64,000 nucleotides of DNA, taken from NCBI GenBank assembly GCA_003215435.1, contig QCKJ01000005.1:1-64000 (forward strand). The letters run 5' to 3'. The notes beneath the pieces were generated by a model, which saw nothing but the letters and a program-made list of their open reading frames with translations, did no database searches and was not told where the DNA came from. Numbering within the stretch: position 1 is the first letter of the stretch; each line of letters opens with the position of its first letter. The stretch is from Prochlorococcus sp. AG-409-M05. GTDB lineage: Bacteria > Cyanobacteriota > Cyanobacteriia > PCC-6307 > Cyanobiaceae. Below, in pieces: positions 19,880-29,513 of this stretch. The position numbers were made by a program, and so were the translations under genes.

Positions 19880-20251
19880 ATGTATTTAATGCCTTCAAAA
19901 CATCTGCTCAGCTATGTTTACATAATCCTTGCAATTTTAGGAGGAGTTTTGCCTACATTAGCCAACATTGATTTTGTAAATCAATATGGCCAATCCTTCG
20001 ATATTGCTCTTTTCATAGAATTAGCGAATTCAAACCCAGCATCTGAATCTCTGAGTAGGGACCTATTAATTGGTGCAAGTGCAATAATGATATGGATATT
20101 TACGGAGTCTAAGCGGTTAAAAATGAAGAATATGTGGATAGTTTATCTTACTACGTTTACAATAGCATTTGCATTTGCTGCCCCATTATTTTTATTCTTG
20201 CGTGAAAGACGTATGTTAGAAATCGAGAAATCTGCTCTAGATAAAACATAG
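19880..20251 (+). CDS. DUF2834-like small membrane protein
   Basis: ORF 123 aa; ILAILGGVLPTLANIDFVNQYG... LLIGASAIMIWIFTESKRLKMKNMW... AFAAPLFLFLRER. Confidence 0.75.
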   Translation: MYLMPSKHLLSYVYIILAILGGVLPTLANIDFVNQYGQSFDIALFIELANSNPASESLSRDLLIGASAIMIWIFTESKRLKMKNMWIVYLTTFTIAFAFAAPLFLFLRERRMLEIEKSALDKT

Positions 20252-20307
20252 CAATCTTCATTATCTAATATTACTATGTTGTTTATAAATTGTATTTATA
20301 AGAAGTA

Positions 20308-21567
20308 CTAATAGCTAGTAATAGTAGACTTGTTTAAAGCCAACATAAAAATACAAGCTAACGACATTATACTCCAAAGTATAAATCCATTTCCGTATAG
20401 ATCTAATAAGTATCCGGCTAAGACAGGCGCAATAACAGCACTAAGAGCAAAACATTGAGAAAAGAATGCAAGCGCGATCCCCTTTCTATATTTAGGAGAA
20501 ACTTTAATTATGGCTTCTGTTGCCGTAGGAAGAAATGCTGCAATCGAAAGAGACAATGGAACCTGTGCAAGAGCAACAAGAAAAACACCATATTTCAAGA
20601 ATGTCGATATGCAAAGCAGCAAAGAGCCTACAGAAAATCCAAGCATGCTCAGGCCAAGACCAAAGCTAACATCATGATCTGTTAGCCACCGACCAACAGG
20701 CCATTGAAAAACAACTAAGAGAACAAGTTGTATGGCAATTAATGCACTACACCATGTTTCAGTAACTGGTGGCCTAAAAATACCACCTTGAACTAAGTCA
20801 AGGGATAGTGAACTCTGTAATAAAGCGAACATAGCAGTCGCTATAAAACTAATTACTAACAAAGGTAATATTTTTAAGATCCAATTAGATGACACAGTCT
20901 CAGTTTCAATAACAGTCTGTTTACTAATAAATTTTTGGTTAGTAAAGTTAATTCTGCGATCAGTTATTGGACTTACAATCAACCACGCCAATACAAAGAG
21001 CATCCAAATGATATCTAATATATAAACCATCTTGATAACGCCTACTAACGCAGAGATGGTTCCAAAAAGAGCTCCAAGGCTCATGCCTAACGCATCGGCA
21101 CTTCGTACAAGTGAGAAACCACGCATAGATGGATAATTACCACAACTTAAGGGGACTGCTAATTCCACAGCAGGCCAATAAAATCCAGCTGCAAGGCCTA
21201 ACAATATTTGGGCCTGAAGGTACTCCTGGAAATTCCCTGCCTGTATGAAACAAAGGTCTGCCAAAATTGCCAAAACCACTGTCCAACGCACTGGCCATGA
21301 ACATTTGAGACCTATGTCAAGAAATCTCCCACTAATCAACCTTGCAATTGTCCCCACAAAAGCAGCGAGTGCAATCCCTTTGCCTATCTGGGTGGAGGAG
21401 AAGTTCATCCCATAAAAAGCAAGTGGAGTTAGGTAAATAACCCCACCAGCGCCTAATGAAGCAAAAAAGCGAATACGTGTAATTAGCTTTAGTTCTGAGG
21501 GAAACTGGTTCCACCACTTCAATGGATTTAAATTTGTTCTCAAGAAAGTCAAGTAGAAAAACGGCAA
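20308..21567 (-). CDS. MFS transporter
   Basis: ORF 419 aa, about 12 TM; start may be internal because of overlap with the divergent gene. Confidence 0.85.
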   Translation of the reverse strand: MPFFYLTFLRTNLNPLKWWNQFPSELKLITRIRFFASLGAGGVIYLTPLAFYGMNFSSTQIGKGIALAAFVGTIARLISGRFLDIGLKCSWPVRWTVVLAILADLCFIQAGNFQEYLQAQILLGLAAGFYWPAVELAVPLSCGNYPSMRGFSLVRSADALGMSLGALFGTISALVGVIKMVYILDIIWMLFVLAWLIVSPITDRRINFTNQKFISKQTVIETETVSSNWILKILPLLVISFIATAMFALLQSSLSLDLVQGGIFRPPVTETWCSALIAIQLVLLVVFQWPVGRWLTDHDVSFGLGLSMLGFSVGSLLLCISTFLKYGVFLVALAQVPLSLSIAAFLPTATEAIIKVSPKYRKGIALAFFSQCFALSAVIAPVLAGYLLDLYGNGFILWSIMSLACIFMLALNKSTITSY

Positions 21568-23126
21568 TAGCTGGAATAATTTTTAGTCTGTGTTTTTTTC
21601 AGGCTGGGAATCTGCCTGGAAGGAGTGCTGATCAACTAGAAGTTCAGATTGAGGAGATGGTGATACCTCTTTCCATAAAAGAATTGTCCAATTGGGGTCG
21701 GTCAAAAGAAACGAGTTCAAGATCAGAATTAGGGTCATGGCTAAGTCTTCTTGAGCCAGAGAGCAGGGAGGGTCTCCTTCAGCTATTACATGCGCCTCTT
21801 CTAAAAGATCTAAGCATGGGCAGACAAATCATTAGGAGCTGGGCAGGGAGGCAATTGCTCGATGAAATAAGTGATTTAATACAAGTAAATGATGATAAAA
21901 CAGGAAAAACAGTTTTATTAACCCTAGAAAAGCTTCTGCAAAAGCAGCCAGAAGTTTCTACATTAGATCTTCTAGAGGCTTTACCTTCAGGCAAGATACG
22001 CCTTGATTTAGATGGCTTGTTACAAGTAGCGGTTCAATGGAGGAGCCAACTTCAAAGCCAAAAAAGGCTTGTTTCATCACTAACCAAATTTCCAGCAGAA
22101 GTTTTATCTAAAGAAATTTATAGCCAAACAATTATCCAGCAATCTAGCAAGCCTAAATCTATTTCATTGAGTACAACGCACAGATTTAAGCCCATCAAAT
22201 TGGAGCTATGGCGCCCCGTTTATGAATCGCAAGAGAGAAAGAATATTGTGATCTTCATGCCAGGTCTTGGAGGTAGTCCAAAACATTTTCATTGGTTGGC
22301 TCACTATTTAAGTTCAAAAGGCTGGCCAGTAATTATGCTCGAGCACCCTGGGAGCGATCCCAAAGCCGTTCAGGCTCTTCTTGAAGGCAGAAGTCCACCT
22401 CCTGGAGCAGAAGTACTTCCAGGAAGACTTGCTGATCTTGAAGCAGTTTTAAATCTTGGTCACATTGATGGCCTTTCATTTCACAAGAAAGGAGTTGTCC
22501 TTATTGGGCATTCTCTTGGAGCATTAACTGCCTTTCTTGCATCCGGTGCATACCCTCTAGCAGGACTTACAGAACGTTGTAGGAAGGACTTAAATGCTCT
22601 ATCCCTTAGTAACCCTTCAAGTCTTTTACAGTGTCAATTAGTGGATGTAAAGTTAAAAAGAAGAGCACCAATATCACAATTAAAAGCAATTGTTGGACTT
22701 AATAGCTTCGGGAGTTTGCTCTGGCCAAATTCTTTCGATGCGAGAGTTCCTGTTCCAGTATTACTTTCTGGGGGAACCTTAGATTTAATTACACCACCAA
22801 AGAGTGAACAACTAAAATTGATGCTTTCCACACCTGCTCACAAAGGTAGTCGGGTGGTATTAATAAAAGGTGCTAGTCATTTCTCCGCTGTGAGAATTGA
22901 AACTAGCCGAGAATCAAATTCTGATGATTTATTTAAATTAGGGAAAGAGCTAGTTGGAAGTGAACCATTGTTAGTTCAAAAAGCTCTTATTATGGAGATA
23001 ATAACCTTCTTAAGAGACATTGAGAATGATAAGGGTATTAAAAGTTCATCTCATAAACAACTGGGTGACTTACAGGTCCATACTTTAAATAGAAGCTCTA
23101 TTGAAAATCTAGTTAACCTTCAATAG
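21522..23126 (+). CDS. alpha/beta hydrolase with N-terminal DUF1400-like domain
   Basis: ORF 534 aa; signal-like N-terminus, GHSLGALTAF nucleophile elbow, IVIFMPGLGGSPKHFHWLAHYLSSKGWPVIMLEHPGSD. Confidence 0.82.
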   Translation: MDLNLFSRKSSRKTAIAGIIFSLCFFQAGNLPGRSADQLEVQIEEMVIPLSIKELSNWGRSKETSSRSELGSWLSLLEPESREGLLQLLHAPLLKDLSMGRQIIRSWAGRQLLDEISDLIQVNDDKTGKTVLLTLEKLLQKQPEVSTLDLLEALPSGKIRLDLDGLLQVAVQWRSQLQSQKRLVSSLTKFPAEVLSKEIYSQTIIQQSSKPKSISLSTTHRFKPIKLELWRPVYESQERKNIVIFMPGLGGSPKHFHWLAHYLSSKGWPVIMLEHPGSDPKAVQALLEGRSPPPGAEVLPGRLADLEAVLNLGHIDGLSFHKKGVVLIGHSLGALTAFLASGAYPLAGLTERCRKDLNALSLSNPSSLLQCQLVDVKLKRRAPISQLKAIVGLNSFGSLLWPNSFDARVPVPVLLSGGTLDLITPPKSEQLKLMLSTPAHKGSRVVLIKGASHFSAVRIETSRESNSDDLFKLGKELVGSEPLLVQKALIMEIITFLRDIENDKGIKSSSHKQLGDLQVHTLNRSSIENLVNLQ

Positions 23127-24139
23127 GTTACCCGGGGATCTAAGGCTGCAACTAATAAATCAACAACTACACTTATGAAAACAACTAACGCAGCAACTAC
23201 AACAACAATACCCTGCACAACTGGATAGTCTCTTTGATTTATAGCCTCTTGAAGTCTTAAAGCAATTCCTGGCCAAGAGAAGGTTACTTCTATAAGGAGT
23301 GCACCACCAATCAGTGAAGCAACAGTTATACCCGCAATGGTTAAAACAGGTAGTAAAGAATTTGGTAGTGCATGATTAACGATTACATCCTTCTCTCTTA
23401 AACCTCTACTTCTTGCAGCCTCTACATAATCGGATCGAAGGGTTCTAGAAAGATTTAATTGAAGCGATCGACTAAAAATGCCACTAAGAAGGAATCCAAG
23501 GGTAGATGCAGGCAAAAGCAAATGTCGAAGAGCCCCATTTAAAGCTGACCAGTTTCCTTCGAGAATGCTGTCTAAAAGTAAGAAACCAGTTCCATCTGGT
23601 GGAACCTCCCCAGGAGGAAATCTACCTCCAACAGGTAGCCACCCAAGAATGACCGCAAAAAGCAATTGAACCAGCATTGCTGCCCAAAAAGGTGGGAGAG
23701 CGTAGGTACCAATCCCATAGATGCGACCAAGTAAATCTAATTTCCCTTCAGGCCTGAAAATTCCCAAAAATCCCACCATCAAGCCTAAGAGTGAAGCGAT
23801 TAGGAGGGCACTAATACCAAGTTCCATGCTCGCTGGGAGGGTCCTGGCGATAATTCCGCTCACAGGCTCCTGATTACTCAATGCATTCCCAAGGTCACCA
23901 TGGAAAAGGCCATTAACAAAATCAAAATACTGATTAAGTAGAGGTTGATCTAAACCAAGTCTTGCTCGCATTGCTTCTCTAGCTGCAGGAGAGGCACGAG
24001 TTCCAAGGACTGCATCTACAGGATCTCCTGGTGCAACACGAACAAGTAGAAATACAAGACTGGATATCAGCCAAAGCATTAAGGGGGCCATCAAAAGGCG
24101 AGTAAGGCTGTATCTAAATAGTGCGATTCCCCTAGTCAT
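23120..24139 (-). CDS. ABC transporter permease, peptide/nickel (DppB/OppB-like)
   Basis: ORF 339 aa; EAARSRGLREKDVIVNHALPNSLLPVLT EAA motif, RVAPGDPVDAVLGTRAS. Confidence 0.93.
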   Translation of the reverse strand: MTRGIALFRYSLTRLLMAPLMLWLISSLVFLLVRVAPGDPVDAVLGTRASPAAREAMRARLGLDQPLLNQYFDFVNGLFHGDLGNALSNQEPVSGIIARTLPASMELGISALLIASLLGLMVGFLGIFRPEGKLDLLGRIYGIGTYALPPFWAAMLVQLLFAVILGWLPVGGRFPPGEVPPDGTGFLLLDSILEGNWSALNGALRHLLLPASTLGFLLSGIFSRSLQLNLSRTLRSDYVEAARSRGLREKDVIVNHALPNSLLPVLTIAGITVASLIGGALLIEVTFSWPGIALRLQEAINQRDYPVVQGIVVVVAALVVFISVVVDLLVAALDPRVTY

Positions 24140-25733
24140 TTGTCTGGGGACTTAAAAGCTGAAGCATCAGGTGACCACTTCCATCAAAGACAGGGGGTTC
24201 CAAATAGGGTTGAAGCCAAACCTTTGGCTTTACGAGCCATACAGGAACATAAGGCAAGCCATCTGCAGCGATTTGTTCAATTTCCCTTAATTGATCAAAT
24301 CGATCTTCTCCAAAAAGCTGATCACTGCTTAAAAGCAATTGTTCTAAGCCAGGAGAAGTCCAAAAACTTCCACTTACAACAGCTTCGCCATCTAAACAAA
24401 CAAACCCTTTTGACTTAGTACAACTAAGCAATGGAGCAAGATAAGCCTCTGGATCTGGATAAGCACCACGCCAATCGAGCATAACAACTTGAAAAGCTCC
24501 TTTACCAAGTTGACGATAAACAGTTGTAGCCTCTACTCCATCAAGCAATAAAACAAGACAATCTGAAAGGTCTTTTTCAATCTGTGCCTTCCAGGTAAGT
24601 GCTAACAACTTATCTGCTGGAACATTAGAGCGAAAAGTAAGAGGCAACTTTAATCTTTCTCCAGAGCAATAGCCAGATTGCTGAAAGATCTTCCGTGCAG
24701 TATTTGGGGAATATTCTGGCCAAAAAGTATCCTTACCTCTACTAAGAGTGGGTGGAATTAATGAACGCAAAGGAGTTCTCTGTCCATAACTAACACGTTG
24801 AGTAATTAAATTACGATCTAAACTCATAGAGAGTGCTTTTCGCAGAGTTAACTTATCTAAAGGGGGCGTATTAGTTAAAAATGTAATATATCCAACTTCA
24901 AGAGCTGGTCCCACACCCTCAATAAGCTTTCGATCTTTTGACATGTTACTTAATGCGAGTCTATGGTCAGCATCAATAGCATTCGAAATCAATACATCAA
25001 TTTCACCAGTTTTTATAGCGCCAAACAAAGATATAGAATTAGTAAGCTTAATAAAGTCAATACCTCTATTTCTTGCTTGATCACCCCAATAAGAGTCGAA
25101 AGGAACTAGCCTTTGTTGTTGCTCATGAAAACTTTTTAACTTGTAAGGACCTGTTCCAACAAATTTATTATTCAGAAAATTGCTTTCAAAGCCCTTATAG
25201 GCTGTTGGGGAAACAGGAGTTAAGCTAATGGATGTCAGAAGCCCATTCAAAGAGGTTGAAGGTCTCTTTAAATTGAACTTTAGAAGGTGTTTATCAACAG
25301 CTTCAACAGATGAGATCTTATCCCCTAAGACATAGTTTAGTGTACCTATTCGCATAAATCTTTTAATACTGAAAACCATTGATTCAGCATTAAAAGGTGT
25401 TCCATCATGAAACAAAATCTGTTTTCGTAAAGGAATAAGTATCGACAACTTATCTTCACTGATCTGAGGAAGTCCCTCCGCTAGACGAGGTTCCAAGTTG
25501 CCATTTCGGTCGAGCCTATATAAAGGGTCTCCTAATGCACTTAGAAGTTGAAGTGCATCAAACGTACTTGCTTGCGCAGGGTCAAGAGAGATTATTTTCC
25601 CAGCGCTTGCTACTATTAAGGGCCCTTTACTTCTATCTCTGCTTCTACTGCAAGAAAGTTGACCTAGTGTTAAAAACAAACATAAAAAAGTTATAAGAGC
25701 GTTTACTGGATATTTATAACCTTTGAGTCTCAA
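24132..25733 (-). CDS. ABC transporter substrate-binding protein, family 5 (peptide/nickel)
   Basis: ORF 533 aa; lipoprotein-like N-terminus (LTLGQLSCSRS), FHDGTPFNAESMVFSIKR. Confidence 0.92.
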   Translation of the reverse strand: MRLKGYKYPVNALITFLCLFLTLGQLSCSRSRDRSKGPLIVASAGKIISLDPAQASTFDALQLLSALGDPLYRLDRNGNLEPRLAEGLPQISEDKLSILIPLRKQILFHDGTPFNAESMVFSIKRFMRIGTLNYVLGDKISSVEAVDKHLLKFNLKRPSTSLNGLLTSISLTPVSPTAYKGFESNFLNNKFVGTGPYKLKSFHEQQQRLVPFDSYWGDQARNRGIDFIKLTNSISLFGAIKTGEIDVLISNAIDADHRLALSNMSKDRKLIEGVGPALEVGYITFLTNTPPLDKLTLRKALSMSLDRNLITQRVSYGQRTPLRSLIPPTLSRGKDTFWPEYSPNTARKIFQQSGYCSGERLKLPLTFRSNVPADKLLALTWKAQIEKDLSDCLVLLLDGVEATTVYRQLGKGAFQVVMLDWRGAYPDPEAYLAPLLSCTKSKGFVCLDGEAVVSGSFWTSPGLEQLLLSSDQLFGEDRFDQLREIEQIAADGLPYVPVWLVKPKVWLQPYLEPPVFDGSGHLMLQLLSPQTND

Positions 25734-25775
25734 AACAATTAGAGGAGAGTTAAATATATAGGCTAGAAAGTTAAT

Positions 25776-25967
25776 TCAAGTCGTTTTTACTGAATGAATA
25801 ACTTGCTTTATAGGAACTTCAAAGACAGGAGAACCATGTGGGAGAAGTGGCCAACGCCTTACCCAACATTTACTGTGATCACCATCCACTCCGATCACTT
25901 GAAAAGTCTCGTCTCCATTCATCAATCGGACACAATCACCTTGGTATAGGTCCATAAAAACCTGCAC
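25776..25967 (-). CDS. small conserved-type hypothetical protein
   Basis: ORF 63 aa; likely start MDLYQGDCVRLMNGDETFQVIGVDGDHSKCWVRRWPL. Confidence 0.65.
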   Translation of the reverse strand: MQVFMDLYQGDCVRLMNGDETFQVIGVDGDHSKCWVRRWPLLPHGSPVFEVPIKQVIHSVKTT

Positions 25968-26112
25968 GAGAAAGATAGTCTTCTATCCTCCTATCGAAGC
26001 GCCCTTACAAGGGAATTAAAGCCGAAAGTCAGCGTCTTAAGACCAACTATGGGGAATGATCCTTTCACCTTGATCAGTTAGAAAGTGTAGGAAGTAAAAG
26101 CTGGGAATTGAT

Positions 26113-27429
26113 TTACAAGCAACCCAAATGCTCAACCACTTCTACAACTTCCTGAAGGGACTTGATTTCTTGCAAAGAATTCTTCATCTGGCCTTGAGTA
26201 ACTTCATGAGTTATCACAACTATTTCAGCACCTAATTCTGAGGACTCAAATTGAACAATTGATTGAATCGAAACACCGTATTTGCCAAAACAACTTCCTA
26301 CGCAACCAATAACCCCAGGAGTGTCTTTAGTAAGTAGTCGAACATAATTTTTCTGTGTTATCGAATTTGAATCAACAAGATGACAAGGCCTCCATGGACC
26401 TGCTGCTAATAAAGGATCTAGACCACTAGTAGCACTTCCAAGTTTGCGAACACCTGCAATATTTAGAATGTCAGCAACAACAGCAGATGCTGTAGGACCC
26501 GATCCAGCTCCAGGACCATAGAACATAACTTTTCCTACTGGATCCCCCTCTATCAAAATTGCGTTGTTAACTCCATTTACACCGGCCAAAGGATGGTCAA
26601 AGGGAAGAAGCATAGGTTGAACCCTTACTGCTAAAGGGAAGGATCCATCTTCTAGCTCACCCAGATCCTTTTGTTCGGCTATTGCTAAAAGCTTTATCCA
26701 ATAACCAAGTTTTTTTGCATAATCAATATCTCTGTTTTGAAGAGTACTAATTCCCTTAGTAGGAATTGACGATCTATCAACTTGACCACCAAAAGCCAAT
26801 CCACTAAGAATGGCTATCTTATCGGCAGCATCAAAACCTTCCACATCAGCTTCTGGGTTTGCTTCTGCATAACCAAGTTCTTGGGCTTCTTTCAGGACTA
26901 AGCCGTATGGGATTCCCTCATCACTTATACGACTAAGAATATAATTCGTTGTTCCATTAATAATTCCAGTAATTCTCTGAATTCTGTTCCCCCCGAGGGA
27001 TTGCTTGAGAGGTTCAATAATAGGAATACCTCCACCTACAGCAGCTTCTATCAAGACATAAACACCTTCAGCTGCTGCAGCTTTTGCAATCTCTACTCCA
27101 TGGCGAGCGATAACCGCTTTGTTAGCTGTTACAACGGACTTCCCTGCTTTAATAGCCCTAAGGATCAAGCTCCTAGCCGGCTCAATACCGCCAATAACCT
27201 CAACAACTAGATCTACAGATGGATCATCAACAACTAATTGAGGATCTGTTGTGAGAATTGATTCATCGACTTTTATTGATCGAACTCGCTTTGGATTTCT
27301 TACAGCAATCCGAATAAGCTCCAAGTCTGAAACAAGAGGATGGCGTCCTTGTGGGTTCTGAAGAATTTCAGCCACCCCTTCCCCCACAGTTCCAAGACCT
27401 AAAAGTCCTATACCAATCTTTGTGCCCAT
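26113..27429 (-). CDS. hom: homoserine dehydrogenase
   Basis: ORF 438 aa; GIGLLGLGTVGEGVAEIL, INGTTNYILSRI, EADVEGFDAADKIAILS, C-terminal ACT domain. Confidence 0.97.
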   Translation of the reverse strand: MGTKIGIGLLGLGTVGEGVAEILQNPQGRHPLVSDLELIRIAVRNPKRVRSIKVDESILTTDPQLVVDDPSVDLVVEVIGGIEPARSLILRAIKAGKSVVTANKAVIARHGVEIAKAAAAEGVYVLIEAAVGGGIPIIEPLKQSLGGNRIQRITGIINGTTNYILSRISDEGIPYGLVLKEAQELGYAEANPEADVEGFDAADKIAILSGLAFGGQVDRSSIPTKGISTLQNRDIDYAKKLGYWIKLLAIAEQKDLGELEDGSFPLAVRVQPMLLPFDHPLAGVNGVNNAILIEGDPVGKVMFYGPGAGSGPTASAVVADILNIAGVRKLGSATSGLDPLLAAGPWRPCHLVDSNSITQKNYVRLLTKDTPGVIGCVGSCFGKYGVSIQSIVQFESSELGAEIVVITHEVTQGQMKNSLQEIKSLQEVVEVVEHLGCL

Positions 27430-27461
27430 TTTAAAAGTTGCTACTCAAAGGACTGGAAACT

Positions 27462-27914
27462 CTATTGAGGCTTGTATGAGACAGATTTAGCTAGTCCCCT
27501 AGCTTGTGCCTGCATATTCAAGAAGATGTTAAGGAATCCATTAGCTCTTGAGGGTGTAAGGCTTCCTTGAAGACCAGTCGCTTCAATAAAAACAGGGTCA
27601 ATAGCCATTACTTGCGCAGGGGTTAACTGATTTAAACCTTGAATCAATAGAGACAACAAGCCCCTTGTAATAAGTGCATCGGAATATCCCTGCCAAGAAA
27701 GTTTTCCATCAACTAACTGACCAAGTACATAAACTTCAGAGACGCATCCCTTAACTTTTAGCTCATCTACTAGTAAATGAGTTGGCATGGGAGGCAACTT
27801 TTTAGCTAGCCAAAGTACGTACTCATATCTTCTACGCGGGTCAGAAGTGCTAGTTAATCTCTTGACAATATTATCAAGAGATTCACTTCCAAATTTTGTT
27901 GGGGATTGAACCAT
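27462..27914 (-). CDS. sufE: SufE family protein
   Basis: ORF 150 aa; RRYEYVLWLAKKLPPMP, VKGCVSEVYVLGQ. Confidence 0.92.
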   Translation of the reverse strand: MVQSPTKFGSESLDNIVKRLTSTSDPRRRYEYVLWLAKKLPPMPTHLLVDELKVKGCVSEVYVLGQLVDGKLSWQGYSDALITRGLLSLLIQGLNQLTPAQVMAIDPVFIEATGLQGSLTPSRANGFLNIFLNMQAQARGLAKSVSYKPQ

Positions 27915-27916
27915 AT

Positions 27917-28396
27917 CTAATTAATTAGCAAAGAGTTTCCTTTAATTCCGAAAAACTTACTCACAACAACTACAAAGTCAAGAGCCAATCTCATAGGGAA
28001 GCTCTTTTCATCCGTAAGCATGGGGATGTTAAATACAATTTGATCAATCTGAACTACTCCTGAGCGAATTGGTAAAAGGAGATAGTCCTTATGACCAGGG
28101 CCTCCATCAACCAAAAGCTCAATTTCCCCATTATAAATATCTGGTAAGTCAAAAATCAACTTTCCTTGTTGATTCAAATTGCCAATTTCATCTCCAGGCG
28201 TGCCATTATTTTGCATATACCTAACTAGAGCGCCCTGAACAGCAGTTCCAGTAGAAAATTCGCTTATTAATTCAAGTTTGCCGTTATGATTCTTAATTTC
28301 AGTTTGAATGGAATGAGCTCTTAAAGGGCACAAATTAAACAATTCAAGTCCTCCTGCAAAAGCAAAGATTAAAGAGGTTTTTCTGAAAGAATTCAT
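27917..28396 (-). CDS. exported hypothetical protein
   Basis: ORF 159 aa, hydrophobic N-terminus and C-terminus, 3 bp from sufE. Confidence 0.7.
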   Translation of the reverse strand: MNSFRKTSLIFAFAGGLELFNLCPLRAHSIQTEIKNHNGKLELISEFSTGTAVQGALVRYMQNNGTPGDEIGNLNQQGKLIFDLPDIYNGEIELLVDGGPGHKDYLLLPIRSGVVQIDQIVFNIPMLTDEKSFPMRLALDFVVVVSKFFGIKGNSLLIN

Positions 28397-28434
28397 TTAG
28401 AATAGAGAGAGTTGGAAAAGGCTTTTTTCAAGGG

Positions 28435-29010
28435 TTAATTGTCTAAAAAGCTAGTCAGTCCACATTCAGAAATCCAACCGTCAAAAGGTATATCCCATAC
28501 ATCACTCGGTAATAACTCATCTGATACGCAAGCCTCAGGAAGGATTGCAAAGCAAGGGACTGAACGCCATTGATTATTACTACGTAGGCGATCATAAAAG
28601 CCACCCCCATAGCCAAGACGAAGCCCCCTACGATCAATTGCCAAAGCTGGAACTAACAACAAACTCATAGAAGACGCCTCAAGAGGTGGCTCTTTAAGAG
28701 AAGAAGGAATATTAGAAGCATCTTTCAATAAGGGTTGATTTGTCCACTGGTGATATGACAAACCACCAGAACTATTAGTCGCAGGAAGAGCTACCTGGAA
28801 ACTCATAAGACTTTTCAAAGGCCTTAGGTCTACTTCGTTTGGCAGGGGCCAGTAAATACCTAAATACTTACGAGGAGGGCAAACTTCAAACCATGACTTC
28901 AAAAAAATTGAAACCTCTGAAAAAATCTCAGCGTGGACTAAAGGAAATTTCTCTTGTAAAAGTTGACGAAAATAAATACGTTTCTTCTTTTTTGCACCTT
29001 GTTGAGTCAT
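28435..29010 (-). CDS. 5-formyltetrahydrofolate cyclo-ligase
   Basis: ORF 191 aa; LLVPALAIDRRGLRLGYGGGFYDRLR. Confidence 0.93.
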   Translation of the reverse strand: MTQQGAKKKKRIYFRQLLQEKFPLVHAEIFSEVSIFLKSWFEVCPPRKYLGIYWPLPNEVDLRPLKSLMSFQVALPATNSSGGLSYHQWTNQPLLKDASNIPSSLKEPPLEASSMSLLLVPALAIDRRGLRLGYGGGFYDRLRSNNQWRSVPCFAILPEACVSDELLPSDVWDIPFDGWISECGLTSFLDN

Positions 29011-29042
29011 TTAAAGGATAAACATAAATTTTTTTTTGCCGA

Positions 29043-29510
29043 TTAATGCTTATGGAACCAAGCTGTCAAAGCTATTGCGAGAGCATCAGAAGCATCATCT
29101 GGTCGTGGAGGCTTAGATAAATTCAATTCGCGCATAACTGCCTCTAAAACTTCATTTTTTTCAGCATGACCTGACCCAGCAACAGCAAGCTTAATCTGAT
29201 TTGGAGGAAACTCCACTAGAGGCACTCGGAATCTTGCCAGGGTCATAATGACTACCCCTCTAGCTTGAACAACATTGATGGTGTTACTAGAGCGATAAAA
29301 GAAAAATTTCTCAACTGCAGCAAGTTCTGGCTTCCAAATACGAATCAACTTTCGCAGATCTGAAGCAATCTCCACCATTCTCATTCCATCTTCAAGAGAA
29401 GACTCAGTTCTAATGATCCCGCAGTCAAGCATCGTTTGTTGCTGCTGAGAAAAGTCAACAATTCCATAGCCGACCCTGGCTAAGCCAGGGTCAATGCCAA
29501 GAATACGCAT
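29043..29510 (-). CDS. ruvC: Holliday junction resolvase RuvC
   Basis: ORF 155 aa; MRILGIDPGLARVGYGIVD, AVEKFFFYRSSNTINVVQARGV, DASDALAIALTAW. Confidence 0.97.
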   Translation of the reverse strand: MRILGIDPGLARVGYGIVDFSQQQQTMLDCGIIRTESSLEDGMRMVEIASDLRKLIRIWKPELAAVEKFFFYRSSNTINVVQARGVVIMTLARFRVPLVEFPPNQIKLAVAGSGHAEKNEVLEAVMRELNLSKPPRPDDASDALAIALTAWFHKH

Positions 29511-29513
29511 GGT

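Noticed and set aside
28839-29021. ORF 60 aa antisense to 5-FTHF cyclo-ligase
   Set aside because: Entirely antisense to a well-supported gene; typical shadow ORF
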